Shown: positions 34,185 to 44,573 of the stretch, piece after piece
How positions within the stretch are numbered: the stretch's first letter is position 1
How the letters are laid out: the number at the start of each line of letters is the position of its first letter
Assembly: GCF_023276435.1 (NCBI RefSeq)
Contig: NZ_JALLPO010000030.1
Location: forward strand, 61,139-125,138
Source of the DNA: Sphaerisporangium perillae
GTDB taxonomy: Bacteria; Actinomycetota; Actinomycetes; Streptosporangiales; Streptosporangiaceae
Direction of reading: 5' to 3'
Length of the DNA stretch: 64,000 bases
Notes under the pieces: model-generated
Seen by the model: only the letters and a program-made list of their open reading frames with translations
Told to the model about the DNA's origin: nothing
The model's database searches: none
Made by a program: the position numbers and the translations under genes

Positions 34185-34836
34185 GCTGCGTGACGTACGC
34201 AAGATCTACCCGGGCGAGCCGCCGGTGGAGTCGGTGCGCGGGGTGAGCCTCGCCGTCGAGGCGGGCGAGATGATCGCGATCCGCGGCGCCTCGGGATCCG
34301 GCAAGTCGACCCTGCTGCACCTGATGGCCGGGCTGGACCGGCCCACCAGCGGGTCCGTACGCCTCGACGGCCAGCACGTCGAGCTGCTGACCGACCTGCA
34401 GCTCGCCGGGCTGCGCGCCTGGCGGGTCGGCGTGGTGTTCCAGCAGTTCTTCCTGCTCGAAGCGCTGACGGCGGTCGAGAACGTGGCCTCCGGCCTGCTG
34501 TATCGGGGTATCCCGGCCAGGCAGCGCCGCGCGGCGGCCGTCGAGGCGCTGGAAAGGGTCGGCCTGGCCCACCGGATGCACCACAGGGCGACCAAGCTGT
34601 CGGGCGGCGAACGGCAGCGGGTGGCGATCGCGCGGGCGGTGGTGGGCCGCCCCGCCATCGTGTTCGCCGACGAGCCGACCGGCAACCTCGACTCGGCCAA
34701 AGGCGGCGAGATCCTCTCCATCATGCGCGAGCTGAACGAGGAGGGGACGACCCTGGTGGTGGTCACCCACGAGGAACGCGTCGCCGCCGCCTGCCAACGC
34801 TGCATCGAACTACGTGACGGAGTGGTGGTGTCATGA
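34171..34836 (+). CDS. ABC transporter ATP-binding protein (MacB/LolD-like)
   Basis: A 221-residue ATPase from GTG 34171. Walker A GASGSGKSTLLHLM, signature KLSGGERQRVAIARAV, Walker B IVFADEPTGNLDS and H-loop VVTHEERV match the MacB/LolD/FtsE group. It pairs with the FtsX/MacB-type permease that follows and energises mechanotransmission across the membrane rather than classical transport. Confidence 0.9.
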   Translation: MTVLELRDVRKIYPGEPPVESVRGVSLAVEAGEMIAIRGASGSGKSTLLHLMAGLDRPTSGSVRLDGQHVELLTDLQLAGLRAWRVGVVFQQFFLLEALTAVENVASGLLYRGIPARQRRAAAVEALERVGLAHRMHHRATKLSGGERQRVAIARAVVGRPAIVFADEPTGNLDSAKGGEILSIMRELNEEGTTLVVVTHEERVAAACQRCIELRDGVVVS

Positions 34837-34942
34837 GCAGCCCTGTGTCGAACCGTTGTCCCTTGACCGTTCCGGCGGTAACCCGGCGGCACCTCGCTTG
34901 CATCAGCAGTCTCTCAACTGCCGGCAAGAGGATGGTGCACCA

Positions 34943-36184
34943 GTGAGCGGCGTCCTGCAGGACGAGAAGGACGCGGTCGGGACACGGCCGCAGATCAAGC
35001 GCAGCAGCCTCCGGCTGTACGACCTGATTCCCACCGGCACGCTGGGCCTGCGCACCCGCCGGACCCGGGCGGTGCTGTCGGCGCTGGGCATCGCGATCGG
35101 CATCGCCTCGATGGTCGCGGTGCTCGGCGTTACCCGCTCCAGCGAGTCCCACCTGCTGGGGCAGCTCGACCGGCTCGGCACCAACCTCCTGACCGTGGTG
35201 AACGGCGACGACCTGGGCGGCACCGAGGTCGAGCTGCCCGCCACGGCCGCGCCGATGCTCCGGAGGATCTCCGGGGTCCTCGCGGTCGCCCCCACCGCAC
35301 AGATCAGCACCGCTCGCGTCTACCGCAACGACCAGATTCCCACCGGACAGACCGGCGGCCTGGCCGTACGCACCACGGACGCCTCACTCCTCGCCACCCT
35401 GCAGGGATCGCTGAAGCTCGGGCGGTTCCTCACCGCGGCGGACGCGCCGGTGACCGTGCTCGGCCACGATGTGGCCAAGCAACTGGGCATCGTACGACTG
35501 GACGCCGGCACCCGGGTTTGGCTGGGCGGGCACTGGTTCACGGTCGCAGGCGTCCTCGATCCGTTCACACTGGCGCCAGAGATCGACCGGTCCGCACTCA
35601 TCTCCTTCGCCGCGGCCAAGGAACTGCTCGACTACGACGGCGCGCCCAGCCGCATCTACGTACGGACCGACCCGGACCAGGTGACGCAGGTCGCCGATCT
35701 GCTGGCTGGCACGGCCAACCCGGCCAACTCCTTCCAGGTCAAGGCGAGCCGGCCCTCCGACGCTCTGACCGCGCAGATCGCGGTCAAGCAGTCGGCCGGC
35801 GCGCTGTTCCTCGGGCTGGGCGCGATCGCACTGCTGGTCGGCGCCATCGGCATCGCCAACGTCATGGTGATCTCAGTGCTGGAACGCCGGGCGGAGATCG
35901 GGCTGCGCCGCACCTTGGGCGCCACCCGCATGCACATCGCCGCCCAGTTCCTCACCGAGTCGCTGGTGCTGTCCGCGCTGGGCGGGCTCGGCGGGGTGCT
36001 GATCGGCTCGGGGGTCACCGTGGTTCTGGCCATGGCGCAGGACTGGGGAATCGCGATCCCGCCCGCCGCGATAGGTGGCGGCTTCGGCGTGGCGATCGTG
36101 TCCGGAGTCTTCGCGGGGCTCTACCCCGCGATGCGGGCCGCGGCGCTGTCACCGACCGACGCTCTGCGTACCACCGGCGGCTAA
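34943..36184 (+). CDS. ABC transporter permease (MacB/FtsX-like)
   Basis: A 413-residue permease: N-terminal transmembrane helix (VLSALGIAIGIASMVAVLGV), a large extracellular MacB_PCD domain, and three C-terminal helices with LERRAEIGLRRTLGATRMHI, the FtsX signature. I choose GTG 34943 (AAGAGG upstream); the frame is open further back but lacks a better start. The 3' end overlaps the convergent response regulator by 4 bases. Confidence 0.88.
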   Translation: MSGVLQDEKDAVGTRPQIKRSSLRLYDLIPTGTLGLRTRRTRAVLSALGIAIGIASMVAVLGVTRSSESHLLGQLDRLGTNLLTVVNGDDLGGTEVELPATAAPMLRRISGVLAVAPTAQISTARVYRNDQIPTGQTGGLAVRTTDASLLATLQGSLKLGRFLTAADAPVTVLGHDVAKQLGIVRLDAGTRVWLGGHWFTVAGVLDPFTLAPEIDRSALISFAAAKELLDYDGAPSRIYVRTDPDQVTQVADLLAGTANPANSFQVKASRPSDALTAQIAVKQSAGALFLGLGAIALLVGAIGIANVMVISVLERRAEIGLRRTLGATRMHIAAQFLTESLVLSALGGLGGVLIGSGVTVVLAMAQDWGIAIPPAAIGGGFGVAIVSGVFAGLYPAMRAAALSPTDALRTTGG

Positions 36185-36864
36185 TCCTCGACGGAGAGCT
36201 GGTCGGCGGATAGCGCCTCACCAAGCGGGACAAGACCGCACTGCAAGCCGAAGATGGCCGCTTGCGTGCGGTCTTGGAGTCTCAGTTTGGTGAGGATGCT
36301 GGAGACGTAGGACTTGACCGTGGTCTCGCTCAGCGACAGCGTCCGGGCGATCTCCCTGTTCGACTGCCCGCGCGCCAGCACCGCCAGCACGTCCCGCTCA
36401 CGCGGCGCCAGCATCCGCAACGGATCCTCCTTCACCGGGCTGTCGTCGTCGCGAACCCGCTGGACCAGCATCGCCGCGACCGGCGGGTCCAGCACGCTCC
36501 CACCCGCCGTGGCCATGCGCACCGCCTCCACCACCCGGTCCACCGCGCTGGTCTTCGACAGGTACGACAACGCGCCTCCGCGCATCGCCTGCAACGCCAC
36601 CTCGTTCTCCACGAACGAGGTCAGCACGATCACGGCGGGCGGCGCCGGCCGCTCCCTGAGCCGTTCCAGCACCTCCAGCCCGCCCATGCCGGGCATCACC
36701 ATGTCCAGCAGAACGACGTCGGGCCGCAAGCTCTCGATCGCCTCCACTGCGGCGTGCCCGTCAGCGCACTCCCCGGCCACCTCGATGTCCGCCTCGTCCT
36801 CCAGGACGTAACGCAATCCCTGGCGAACCACCTGATGATCGTCCACGATCAGTACCCGGATCAT
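36181..36864 (-). CDS. NarL/FixJ-family response regulator
   Basis: A 227-residue regulator: receiver domain with LIVDDH, phospho-acceptor Asp54 in VVLLDMVMPGMGG and Lys104, then a LuxR-type helix-turn-helix (LAPRERDVLAVLARGQSNREIAR, here LAPRERDVLAVLARGQSN plus TVKSYVSSILTKL). It overlaps the histidine kinase gene by ATGA. It probably controls the facing MacAB-like operon, as in LiaR/VraR-type cell-envelope systems, though this is inferred from position. Confidence 0.9.
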   Translation of the reverse strand: MIRVLIVDDHQVVRQGLRYVLEDEADIEVAGECADGHAAVEAIESLRPDVVLLDMVMPGMGGLEVLERLRERPAPPAVIVLTSFVENEVALQAMRGGALSYLSKTSAVDRVVEAVRMATAGGSVLDPPVAAMLVQRVRDDDSPVKEDPLRMLAPRERDVLAVLARGQSNREIARTLSLSETTVKSYVSSILTKLRLQDRTQAAIFGLQCGLVPLGEALSADQLSVED

Positions 36865-38321
36865 GCTTCCTCCGCCGGAATCCGTACCCGCACCGTCGTA
36901 CCGCTGGCCGGCGCGCTCACCACCTCGATCACCCCGCCGACCTCGATGACCCGCTCACGCATCATCTCCAGCCCCATCCCATGCCTGTCCTGATTCCGCT
37001 CCATGTCGAAGCCGCGGCCGTAGTCGCGGACCACGATCTCGACGTCCTCGCCCTCCTGGCTCAGGCGCAACTCGATCCGCTGGGCACCCCCGTGACGCGT
37101 CGCGTTGCTCAGCGCCTCCTGCACGATCCGGAGCACGGCGTGCTCCGCGCCGGGTCCCAGCCGCACCTCCTGCAGCTCGGTGTCGACCGTGACGCCGAGC
37201 CGCACCTGGAAGGCCTCGCACAGGTCGCGCAGCGTCGCCACCAGGCCCGCCTCCTCCAGCGCGATCGGACGTAACTGCAGGAGCATCGCCCGCATTTCCC
37301 GCATCGTGTGCTCGACGGTCTTCACCATGGACTCGGCCTGTTCCTGGAAACGCGAGCTCTCCGGCAGCGTACGCCGCAGGCTGCGGGCCACCAGGCTCAG
37401 CGAGAACAGATCCTGCGAGACCGAGTCGTGCAACTCCCTGGCGATCCTGGTGCGCTCGAGCCGCCGCGCCTGCGCCCCGGCCAATTCCCGTTCCACTCGG
37501 CCGGCCGCCACCAGCCGCTCGGCCATCACGTTGAAGCCCTCCTCCAGGCGGCCGATCTCGTCACCGGCCGAAACGGGCACCCGAGACGTCAAGTCGCCGT
37601 CGGCCATGGTGGCCGCGCCGGCTGCCAGCCGCTGGATCCGCTTGATCAGCTTGCGGGTGCTCAGCAGCCCGAACACCAAGCACACCGGGACGAGCACCAC
37701 CAGCGCGAGCCCGGCCGAGACCGGTCCCGCCCGGTTGTCGCCGTTGGAGGCGACGTCGACGACCGGCCCGCAGTCGGTGGCGCTGCGGTCCTCCAGGTAG
37801 ACGACCCCGATCACCTTCCCGCCGGCCACCACCGGGTTGATCGCCCAGCCGACCTCTTTTCCCGACAACGTGATCGCGCCGGTGCGCGCCTGCGTGCCGG
37901 GCGACAGCCCGGGCGGCGTCGACCCCGCGCCGTAGACGAACGGCTCCGACGCCTGCACCAGCCGCCCGTCCAGGCCGGCCACCGCGCGCACCACTTTGCT
38001 CTCGGCCGACGGGCCCGCAGCCGACGGGCTCGCGGCCAGCCAGCGCCGGGCCACCGCCGCCAGTATCTCCGGGCGGGACCGGCCGTCTTGCTGCCGCGTC
38101 AGGTCGTCCGCGAGCAGGCTCAGCCCCGCGGCTTGTCCCGCCCCGAGGAGCCCCGCGCGATCCTGACGCGTGCAGCCATTGCTGGTCTGCACGGTTACTT
38201 TCGTGTTCATCACGCTGGGGACGATGAAACCGGCGATTCCCCCCGCTACCAGCGCCGACATGGCAGAAATGACCACATATGACATGGCTATCCTGGAGCG
38301 AAGCCCATAGCGGGAGGACAT
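36861..38321 (-). CDS. Sensor histidine kinase (HisKA_3 type)
   Basis: A 486-residue kinase. Two transmembrane helices (about residues 11-32 and 200-222) flank an extracellular sensor of about 165 residues, followed by a HAMP domain (LAAGAATMADGDLTSRVPV), phospho-His region RTRIARELHDSVSQDLFSL and ATPase motifs (VQEALSNATRHGGA, VRDYGRGFD, GMGLEMMRERV). With the response regulator it forms an envelope-stress-like two-component system convergent with the lipoprotein/MacAB operon. Confidence 0.9.
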   Translation of the reverse strand: MSSRYGLRSRIAMSYVVISAMSALVAGGIAGFIVPSVMNTKVTVQTSNGCTRQDRAGLLGAGQAAGLSLLADDLTRQQDGRSRPEILAAVARRWLAASPSAAGPSAESKVVRAVAGLDGRLVQASEPFVYGAGSTPPGLSPGTQARTGAITLSGKEVGWAINPVVAGGKVIGVVYLEDRSATDCGPVVDVASNGDNRAGPVSAGLALVVLVPVCLVFGLLSTRKLIKRIQRLAAGAATMADGDLTSRVPVSAGDEIGRLEEGFNVMAERLVAAGRVERELAGAQARRLERTRIARELHDSVSQDLFSLSLVARSLRRTLPESSRFQEQAESMVKTVEHTMREMRAMLLQLRPIALEEAGLVATLRDLCEAFQVRLGVTVDTELQEVRLGPGAEHAVLRIVQEALSNATRHGGAQRIELRLSQEGEDVEIVVRDYGRGFDMERNQDRHGMGLEMMRERVIEVGGVIEVVSAPASGTTVRVRIPAEEA

Positions 38322-38470
38322 CCACCATCTCCAACAGAAGAACTTTCCTAGCAGATATAGGATCTTTCATTGCTGCTTACGCCCACATGTTAGATCCCCT
38401 GCCGGCTTTCAGTAGATGGACCGCTCCGCTCGGGGCCGCCGCCGCGCCCGGGACTTCCGCAGGTCGCGGT

Positions 38471-38599
38471 GACGTTGATGCGCTTGAGCCACCGATCCGT
38501 CCCGTCATGCCGGGCGCCGAACGGCTTGCGACCGTGAACCACCCGGTAATTGTCGATGAAGCAGAACTCGCCGCTTTCTAATGACATGTCGAACATGTT
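38471..38599 (-). pseudogene. C-terminal relic of an Fe(II)/2-oxoglutarate oxygenase (VioC/TauD-like)
   Basis: [20 protein letters not shown] and the following [15 protein letters not shown] match the end of clavaminate-synthase-like oxygenases such as arginine beta-hydroxylases, including the distal iron His (VVHGR) and the 2-oxoglutarate Arg (RWLKR). No upstream iron motif or start is present. It lies in the 423-base gap between the kinase and the mannosidase; nothing else is visible there. Confidence 0.65.
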
Positions 38600-38744
38600 G
38601 TCGTGCGTCCATTCACGGGGTGAGTCCGCGTCAAGCGGCGATGGGCGTCGGCAGCCAGGTGCGTCAGGGGTCTTCTTCGCTCGCCTCATGGGAGCCGGCC
38701 GCCGCCGGGCCTGCCGGCCGAGGCCGGCAGGCTCACACGACTTC

Positions 38745-41700
38745 TCAGGAATGGTCGCGGCGCAGCCGCAGGGTCAGCACCTGGAACGGGCGCAGCCTGA
38801 TCGGGATGCCGCCGTCGGCGTCCACGGCGACCTGCTCGTCGTCCAGCGGGCGCTCCAGCAGATCGTTCACCTCCACCGCGGTGACGGGGAAGGCCGGGAG
38901 CAGGCGGGTGACGCCCCGGCCGCCGAGCGACTCGTACACTCGGACGATCACGTCGCCCGAGCGGTCGTCCGCGAGCTTGACCGCCTCGACGCGTACGGCA
39001 CGGCCCTCCGCGGTCACCAATGGCGCGGGGGAGCCGCCCGTCCCGCCCGGAGTCACCCGGAGCGGCAGGTTGAGCGCGTATCCCGACGCCACGGCGTCGG
39101 CGACGGTCGCGCCCGGCACCAGCGCGTAGGTCAGGCGGTGCCTGCCCTGGTCGGCCTCGGGGTCAGGGACCCGGGGCGCCCTGACCAGGCTGAGCCGGGC
39201 GGTCGTGGTGGTCCCGCCGTCCGGCCGGGTGGTGCGGCCGACGTCGTGGCCGTAGGTGGAGTCGTTGGCGATGGCCACGCCGTACCCGGGCTCGGCGAGA
39301 TGGATCCAGCGGTGGTTGGAGACCTCGAACCGGGCCGCCTCCCAGCTCGTGTTGGTGTGGGTCGGGCGGAATATGTGGCCGTACTGGATCTCGGCGGCCG
39401 AGCGGTCGGCGTGCACGTCCAGCGGGAACGCCGCCTTGAGGATCTTCTCGCGCTCGTGCCAGTCGATCTCCGTCTCGATCTCGATCCGCGGGCTGCCGGC
39501 CTTCACCCGCATCGTCTGGACGATCCGTGAGGCGCCGAAGGAACGCTCGATCCTGACGGCGGCGACGAGCGGCCCGCTCTCGACGACGCTGACCGAGTCG
39601 GCGTCGGTGAGGTCGACGTGCTGCCGGCGGTAGTGGCGGTCGATGTCCCAGGCGTCCCAGTGGTTCGGGAAGTCGGTGTGGAGCTGGAGCAGGTTGCCCC
39701 GGGATCCGGGGGCGAGCACCTCGCGGCCGGCGACCAGGTCCCTGACCGAGGTGAACAGCCCCGCCTGGTCGATCTCCACCCGGACCACGCCGTTGTCGAT
39801 GGTCGTCCCCGTCACGGTGACGGGAGCGGGGAGCGTCATGGGAGCGCCGAGCCGTGCCGCGCCGGAACCGGGCACCTCGGCGAACACGGCGGCCGATCCG
39901 TCGGCGAGCGTCTGGCCTGCCCCGGCCGCGAGTTCGGCGGGGACGGTCACCACCTCGGCGCGTGCCTCCGGGCTGGTGTTGAGCACCCACGCGGCCTGCC
40001 CGTCTCCGGCCAGCGCGGCGGCGGCCGCGGAGATGATCGCTTCGAGGTCGGTGCGGACCTGGGCGTAGGTAGCCTCGGCCTCACGGTGCACCCACGCGAT
40101 CGAGCTGCCGGGCAGGATGTCGTGGAACTGGTGCAGCAGCACGACCTTCCAGAGACGGTCCAGCTCCTCGTGCGGGTAGGCGAATCCGGCGTGCACGGCG
40201 GCGGTCGCCGACCACAGCTCCGCCTCGCGCAGCAGGTGCTCGCTGCGCCGGTTGCCCGCCTTGGTCCTGGCCTGGCTGGTGTAGGTGGCGCGGTGCAACT
40301 CCAGGTAGAGCTCGCCGGACCAGACGGCCGCCTCGGGCTGCTCGGCGCGGGCCGCGGCGAAGAACGCGTTGGGGTCCTCGATCACGACACGCGGGGAGCC
40401 TTCGAGATCGCGCAGGCGGCGGGCCTTCTCCAGCATCTCGCGGGTGGGGCCGCCGCCCCCGTCGCCGTACCCGAAGGGCAGCAGAGACCGGACGCCCGCG
40501 CCCTTTTCCGCATAGTTCCGTACGGCATGCGCCAGCTCGCGGCCCGCGAACGTGCCGTTGTAGGTGTCGGCGGGCGGGAAGTGCGTGAAGATCCTGGTGC
40601 CGTCGATGCCCTCCCACCAGAAGGTGTGGTGAGGGAACTTGTTGGTCTGGTTCCAGGAGATCTTCTGGGTGAGGAACCAGTCCATCCCGGCGAGGCGGGC
40701 GATCTGGGGGTAGGCGGCGGTGTAGCCGAAGGAGTCGGGCAGCCAGACGCCGCGGGTCTCCACGCCGAACTCGTCCATGAAGAAGCGCTTGCCGTGGACG
40801 AGCTGCCGGGCCAGGGCCTCGCCGCCGGGCAGGTTGCCGTCGGCCTCCACCCACATGCCGCCGACGGGCACCCACTGCCCCGCCTTGATCGCCTCGCGCA
40901 TCCGCTCGAATATCTCGGGGTAGCGCTCCTTGACCCATGCGTACTGCTGGGCCTGCGGTCCGGCGAAGACCAGCTCGGGATAGTCCTTCGCCAGCGCCGT
41001 GACGTTGGAGAAGGTCCTTGAGGTCTTCCGCTTGGTCTCCCGGATCGGCCACAGCCACGCGCTGTCGATGTGCGCGTGCCCGGTCGCGGAGATGGTGTGG
41101 GCGCTGGCGTGGGCGGGGGAGGACAGCACGTCCACGAGGAGTACCCGGGCCTGCTCGGCCGTTCCCGGCACGTCCTGGATGTCGATGGCGTCCATGCAGC
41201 GCTCGAGCGCGCGGAGGATCTCGTGCCTGCGCGGGCTGTCGGTGGGCAGCTCCGCCATGAGCTCCTTGAGCACCTCGATGTCCAGCCGCAGGTGCCAGAC
41301 GTTCTCGTCGAGGACGGCCAGGTCGGCGTAGGCCAAGCGGTAGAGGGGCTCGTTCCCGGCCGTGACCTTGTCGCCCAGCGGCGTCGGGATGAAGTCGCCG
41401 GCCAGGCCGATGTCGGGGTTGGCGGCCATCTCCAGGAGGAACCCGACCTGCTCGCCGCCCCGGCTTGGGCCGGCGACCGGGACGTACTGGTTCGACGGCT
41501 CGATGCCCTTGACGGGCCGTCCCTCCAGGTCGTAGACGAGCGCCTCGGCCTGGCCTCCGGGCCGGTCGCCGATGAAGCCCAGGTCGAAGACGGCCTCGAC
41601 CCGGCGTCCGGCCCATTCGGCCGGCACGGTGCCGGTCGCGCGCAGCCAGGTGGTGGACCACGGCCTGCCCCAGCGAGTGCCCGCCGCGAACGGCTCGTAG

Positions 41701-41855
41701 TCCGCGGCCAGCGCGTCCGTGACGGGCACGGGCTCGTCGGGCACGTGCCACGCCGCCAGCGTCAGGGGTACCCGCTCGGCGTGGATCGCGGGGGTGACGC
41801 GCTGGCGCAGCACCCGGTCGATCCGCGCCTCGACGAGTTCGCGGTCATCGTGCAT
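38745..41855 (-). CDS. Alpha-mannosidase, GH38
   Basis: A 1036-residue enzyme with the GH38 hallmarks: zinc-binding [19 protein letters not shown], catalytic nucleophile in [16 protein letters not shown], and [20 protein letters not shown], followed by the C-terminal beta-sandwich domains ([19 protein letters not shown]). It hydrolyses alpha-mannosides and is of intracellular type, having no signal peptide. It is the last gene of the ROK-GH27-GH95-GH38 leftward group, so it probably acts on imported mannose-bearing oligosaccharides. Confidence 0.92.
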   Translation of the reverse strand: MHDDRELVEARIDRVLRQRVTPAIHAERVPLTLAAWHVPDEPVPVTDALAADYEPFAAGTRWGRPWSTTWLRATGTVPAEWAGRRVEAVFDLGFIGDRPGGQAEALVYDLEGRPVKGIEPSNQYVPVAGPSRGGEQVGFLLEMAANPDIGLAGDFIPTPLGDKVTAGNEPLYRLAYADLAVLDENVWHLRLDIEVLKELMAELPTDSPRRHEILRALERCMDAIDIQDVPGTAEQARVLLVDVLSSPAHASAHTISATGHAHIDSAWLWPIRETKRKTSRTFSNVTALAKDYPELVFAGPQAQQYAWVKERYPEIFERMREAIKAGQWVPVGGMWVEADGNLPGGEALARQLVHGKRFFMDEFGVETRGVWLPDSFGYTAAYPQIARLAGMDWFLTQKISWNQTNKFPHHTFWWEGIDGTRIFTHFPPADTYNGTFAGRELAHAVRNYAEKGAGVRSLLPFGYGDGGGGPTREMLEKARRLRDLEGSPRVVIEDPNAFFAAARAEQPEAAVWSGELYLELHRATYTSQARTKAGNRRSEHLLREAELWSATAAVHAGFAYPHEELDRLWKVVLLHQFHDILPGSSIAWVHREAEATYAQVRTDLEAIISAAAAALAGDGQAAWVLNTSPEARAEVVTVPAELAAGAGQTLADGSAAVFAEVPGSGAARLGAPMTLPAPVTVTGTTIDNGVVRVEIDQAGLFTSVRDLVAGREVLAPGSRGNLLQLHTDFPNHWDAWDIDRHYRRQHVDLTDADSVSVVESGPLVAAVRIERSFGASRIVQTMRVKAGSPRIEIETEIDWHEREKILKAAFPLDVHADRSAAEIQYGHIFRPTHTNTSWEAARFEVSNHRWIHLAEPGYGVAIANDSTYGHDVGRTTRPDGGTTTTARLSLVRAPRVPDPEADQGRHRLTYALVPGATVADAVASGYALNLPLRVTPGGTGGSPAPLVTAEGRAVRVEAVKLADDRSGDVIVRVYESLGGRGVTRLLPAFPVTAVEVNDLLERPLDDEQVAVDADGGIPIRLRPFQVLTLRLRRDHS

Positions 41856-41861
41856 CGGTGT

Positions 41862-42050
41862 TCAGTTCCTTCCACGGAGGTAGCCGAGCTGTGACATTCC
41901 AGGCGCGTCCGGCGTCAGTGCCGGCCCGAAGGCGTCGAGGGCGATCTCCAGATCGTCGAGGGTGTCGCGCCAGAACGCGTCGAAGTCCGCCGGCGCCTCG
42001 TAGGAACTGCGGTACGCCCAGAGATCGGCCTGTTCCGAGTCGGCCGTCAT
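41862..42050 (-). pseudogene. N-terminal piece of an acetyl xylan esterase/cephalosporin C deacetylase
   Basis: A 62-codon frame whose middle reads DLWAYRSSYEAPADFDAFWRD, the N-terminal signature of AXE1-type esterases, and which then changes to unrelated sequence before its stop. Normal length is about 320 residues. Its ATG overlaps the GH95 stop (ATGA), so it would still be translated by coupling. The loss of its 3' part left GH38 directly downstream. Confidence 0.65.
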
Positions 42051-44491
42051 CGGTGTGCCGTCCTCTCGCGAACCTCCAGCGACGGCCCGAGACGGACCTC
42101 TTCGCCCCCGGCGAGGATCAGCTCCGCCGTGGTCCCGCCGCGGCGGATGCGCGCCGAACGACCGGTCCCGTCCCGAAGCTCGTTGCGAACGGTCATCGTA
42201 GTGAGCTCACCCTGCCGCCATGCGAGGTCGACGGCCCACCCGCCCCGGCAGCGAACGCCCCACGCGGATCCGTCGGGCCATTCGCGGGGCAGGGCAGGGA
42301 GGACCCGGATGACCCCGCCGTGGCTCTGCACCACCATCTCCAGCAGCGCCGCCATGAGGCCGTAATTGCCGTCGACCTGGAACGGGGGATGGGTGCTGAA
42401 CAGGTTGGGCAGCAGCCCGCCCCAGCGCGAGCCGTCCACGGGGACGTTCACCGCCGGGTCGTCGCTGTACGGGTGGGTCGCCTCCAGGAACAGGTCCCGC
42501 GCCGTACGGGCGTCACCCAGCCGCGCGCGCAGCGCGATCTTCCAGGCCCAGGACCATCCCATGGCGCCGGGACCGCGGGCGTCCAGCGACCGTACGGCCG
42601 CCGCGGCGAGATCCGGCGTCCGCTCAGGATCGATCTGTCCCAGGGGGTAGACGCCGGCCAGGAACGACAGGTGCCGATGGTGCGGGTCCTGTTCCGGGTG
42701 GTCGTCGGCCCATTCCCGCAGCCGCCCGTCGGGCGCGATCTGCGGAGGTCGCAGGCGCGGCATCGCCGTCCGGATCCGTCCGCGGATCGGATCGTCGAGG
42801 CCCAGCGCCTCAGCCGCCGCGAGGCAGTCCGAGAACAGGGCACGAATCAGCGCCATGTCCATGGCGGTGGAGTACGAGAGCGATTCGGGGGTCGACCGGC
42901 GGGAGACGAACAGGTTCTCCGGCGAGGTGGAGGGTATGGTGTCCAGCCACCCGCCCGGGCCGTCGACCAGCCAGTCCAGGCAGAACTCGGCGCAGCCGCG
43001 AAGCAGCGGCCAGCCGCGGTCACGGAGGAACGCAAGGTCCTGGCCGAACTCGAAGTGTTCCCAGAGATGGTGGGCCAGCCAGACGCCGCCCATCATCCAG
43101 ATCGCCCACGAGGGGTTCCCATGTCCCATGCCCACCGGCAGGGCCGAGCCCCACATGTCGGTGTTGTGATGGGCGACCCAGCCTCTCGCGCCGTACAGTT
43201 CCCGGCTCACCTGGGCTCCGGTGTGCGAGAGCCGTTCGATCAGGTCGAACAGCGGCTCGTGGCACTCGGGCAGACCCGCGGTCTCCGCGCCCCAGTAGTT
43301 CATCTGGGTGTTGATGTTGATGGTGTAGTTGGCCGACCAGGCGGGGCGCAGGTCGGCGTTCCACATGCCCTGCAGGTTGGCCGGCGGCCCGCCGGGGCGG
43401 GACGCCGACGCGAGCAGATACCTGCCCAGCTGGAACGTCACCGTGGCCAGCAGCCCCTCGTCCGCGCCTGTGAGGATCTCCTGCTCGACGTCGAACGTGC
43501 CCGCTCGTCTGGCGCCGATCGCGAGCCCGGCCGGGCTCAGCAGGGCGCGGATGTCCTGCCGGTGTGCGCGCAGCAGCTCTCCGGCACCCGCCGCGACCGC
43601 GGCCTCGGCGTCGCGTACGGCACGGGCCAGATGCTCTTCCCTGGTCGCGGAGGGCGCAGTCTCCGCCGGTCGCGCCCAGAAGTCGGCCGCGCTGGTGGAG
43701 CTGGTGAGGACGAGCAGCGCCCGCGACATGTCGTGGACCGACCAGGCGCCTTCGGAGGCGGAGACTCCGCCGTCGGTGTCGATCCGGACGGCGGCCGCGG
43801 CGAACGGGTCGTAGCCGCCGGGGACCGGCGCCGAATAGCGCAGGGGCTCGGTGACATCCGGCTCGTGCAGTGGCGCGCCGTCGACCGGGACCTCGACGCC
43901 CAGCGTGAGCCCGGTCACGCCGGCCGCGCGGTGGACCACCCGCAGCGGGGAGGAAACCTCCAGCCGCATGTCCGCGGTCCCGCCCTCGACGGTGACCTCG
44001 ACGCAGACCGCCCGCGCGGGCCTGCTCGCCCATGTCCGCCGGCGGACGGTACGTCCGCCCAGGTCGATCACCTCGGTGACCACACCGTCGTCGAGGTTCA
44101 GCGTGCGGCCGAGGTAGGCGGCGTCATCGGCTGCCTCCAGGGTCATCCACAGGTCCGTGAAGGGCAGGTACTCCTGGCTGTAGCTCCCCTCGAACGACAT
44201 CAGCAGGTTCTCGGCGCGCCGGTGGTCCTCGTCGCGGACGGCCTGCCTGACCTCGGCGAGCCGTTCCGGGCCCGCGCCGGCGGCGAGGACCTCCGAGAGA
44301 GCGTCGGCCGGACCCTCGGGCCGCCCTGACCAGACCGTGGAATCGTTGATCTGGAGCCGGCTTCGGCGAACGCCGCCGAACACCATCGCGCCGAGCCGGC
44401 CGTTGCCGACGGGCGCCGCCTCGAACCAGCTCGACGCCGGCCGCGGCCAGGCCAGCACGAGATCGTCGCCGGCCATCTGTTCCTCATCCAC
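42047..44491 (-). CDS. GH95 alpha-L-fucosidase/galactosidase
   Basis: An 814-residue protein matching GH95 along its length: N-terminal SWFEAAPVGNGRLGAMVFGG, NLQGMWNADLRPAWSANYTI, INTQMNYWGAETAGLPECHE and GVWLAHHLWEHFEFGQD from the (alpha/alpha)6 barrel. GH95 enzymes release alpha-1,2-L-fucose, and some release alpha-L-galactose. There is no signal peptide, so it is intracellular. It follows GH27 after a strong terminator and precedes the esterase remnant and GH38. Confidence 0.9.
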   Translation of the reverse strand: MDEEQMAGDDLVLAWPRPASSWFEAAPVGNGRLGAMVFGGVRRSRLQINDSTVWSGRPEGPADALSEVLAAGAGPERLAEVRQAVRDEDHRRAENLLMSFEGSYSQEYLPFTDLWMTLEAADDAAYLGRTLNLDDGVVTEVIDLGGRTVRRRTWASRPARAVCVEVTVEGGTADMRLEVSSPLRVVHRAAGVTGLTLGVEVPVDGAPLHEPDVTEPLRYSAPVPGGYDPFAAAAVRIDTDGGVSASEGAWSVHDMSRALLVLTSSTSAADFWARPAETAPSATREEHLARAVRDAEAAVAAGAGELLRAHRQDIRALLSPAGLAIGARRAGTFDVEQEILTGADEGLLATVTFQLGRYLLASASRPGGPPANLQGMWNADLRPAWSANYTININTQMNYWGAETAGLPECHEPLFDLIERLSHTGAQVSRELYGARGWVAHHNTDMWGSALPVGMGHGNPSWAIWMMGGVWLAHHLWEHFEFGQDLAFLRDRGWPLLRGCAEFCLDWLVDGPGGWLDTIPSTSPENLFVSRRSTPESLSYSTAMDMALIRALFSDCLAAAEALGLDDPIRGRIRTAMPRLRPPQIAPDGRLREWADDHPEQDPHHRHLSFLAGVYPLGQIDPERTPDLAAAAVRSLDARGPGAMGWSWAWKIALRARLGDARTARDLFLEATHPYSDDPAVNVPVDGSRWGGLLPNLFSTHPPFQVDGNYGLMAALLEMVVQSHGGVIRVLPALPREWPDGSAWGVRCRGGWAVDLAWRQGELTTMTVRNELRDGTGRSARIRRGGTTAELILAGGEEVRLGPSLEVRERTAHR

Positions 44492-44525
44492 TTCATGCCC
44501 CCGTGAATCTCATGGAGCTGACGAT

Positions 44526-44564
44526 GCCGAGGCCCGGAACGGCGGCGCCGTTCCGGGCCTCGGC
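44526..44564 (-). terminator. Strong hairpin after the GH27 gene
   Basis: A perfect 18-bp stem (GCCGAGGCCCGGAACGGC at 44526-44543 and its complement at 44547-44564) with a three-base loop, between the GH27 stop and the GH95 start. It should end or strongly reduce read-through from ROK/GH27 into GH95. Confidence 0.7.
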
Positions 44565-44573
44565 GGACTCTGT

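Noticed and set aside
44492..44573. Possible small gene between GH95 and GH27
   Set aside because: The stretch is fully explained by the 18-bp terminator stem and a short leader before GH95.
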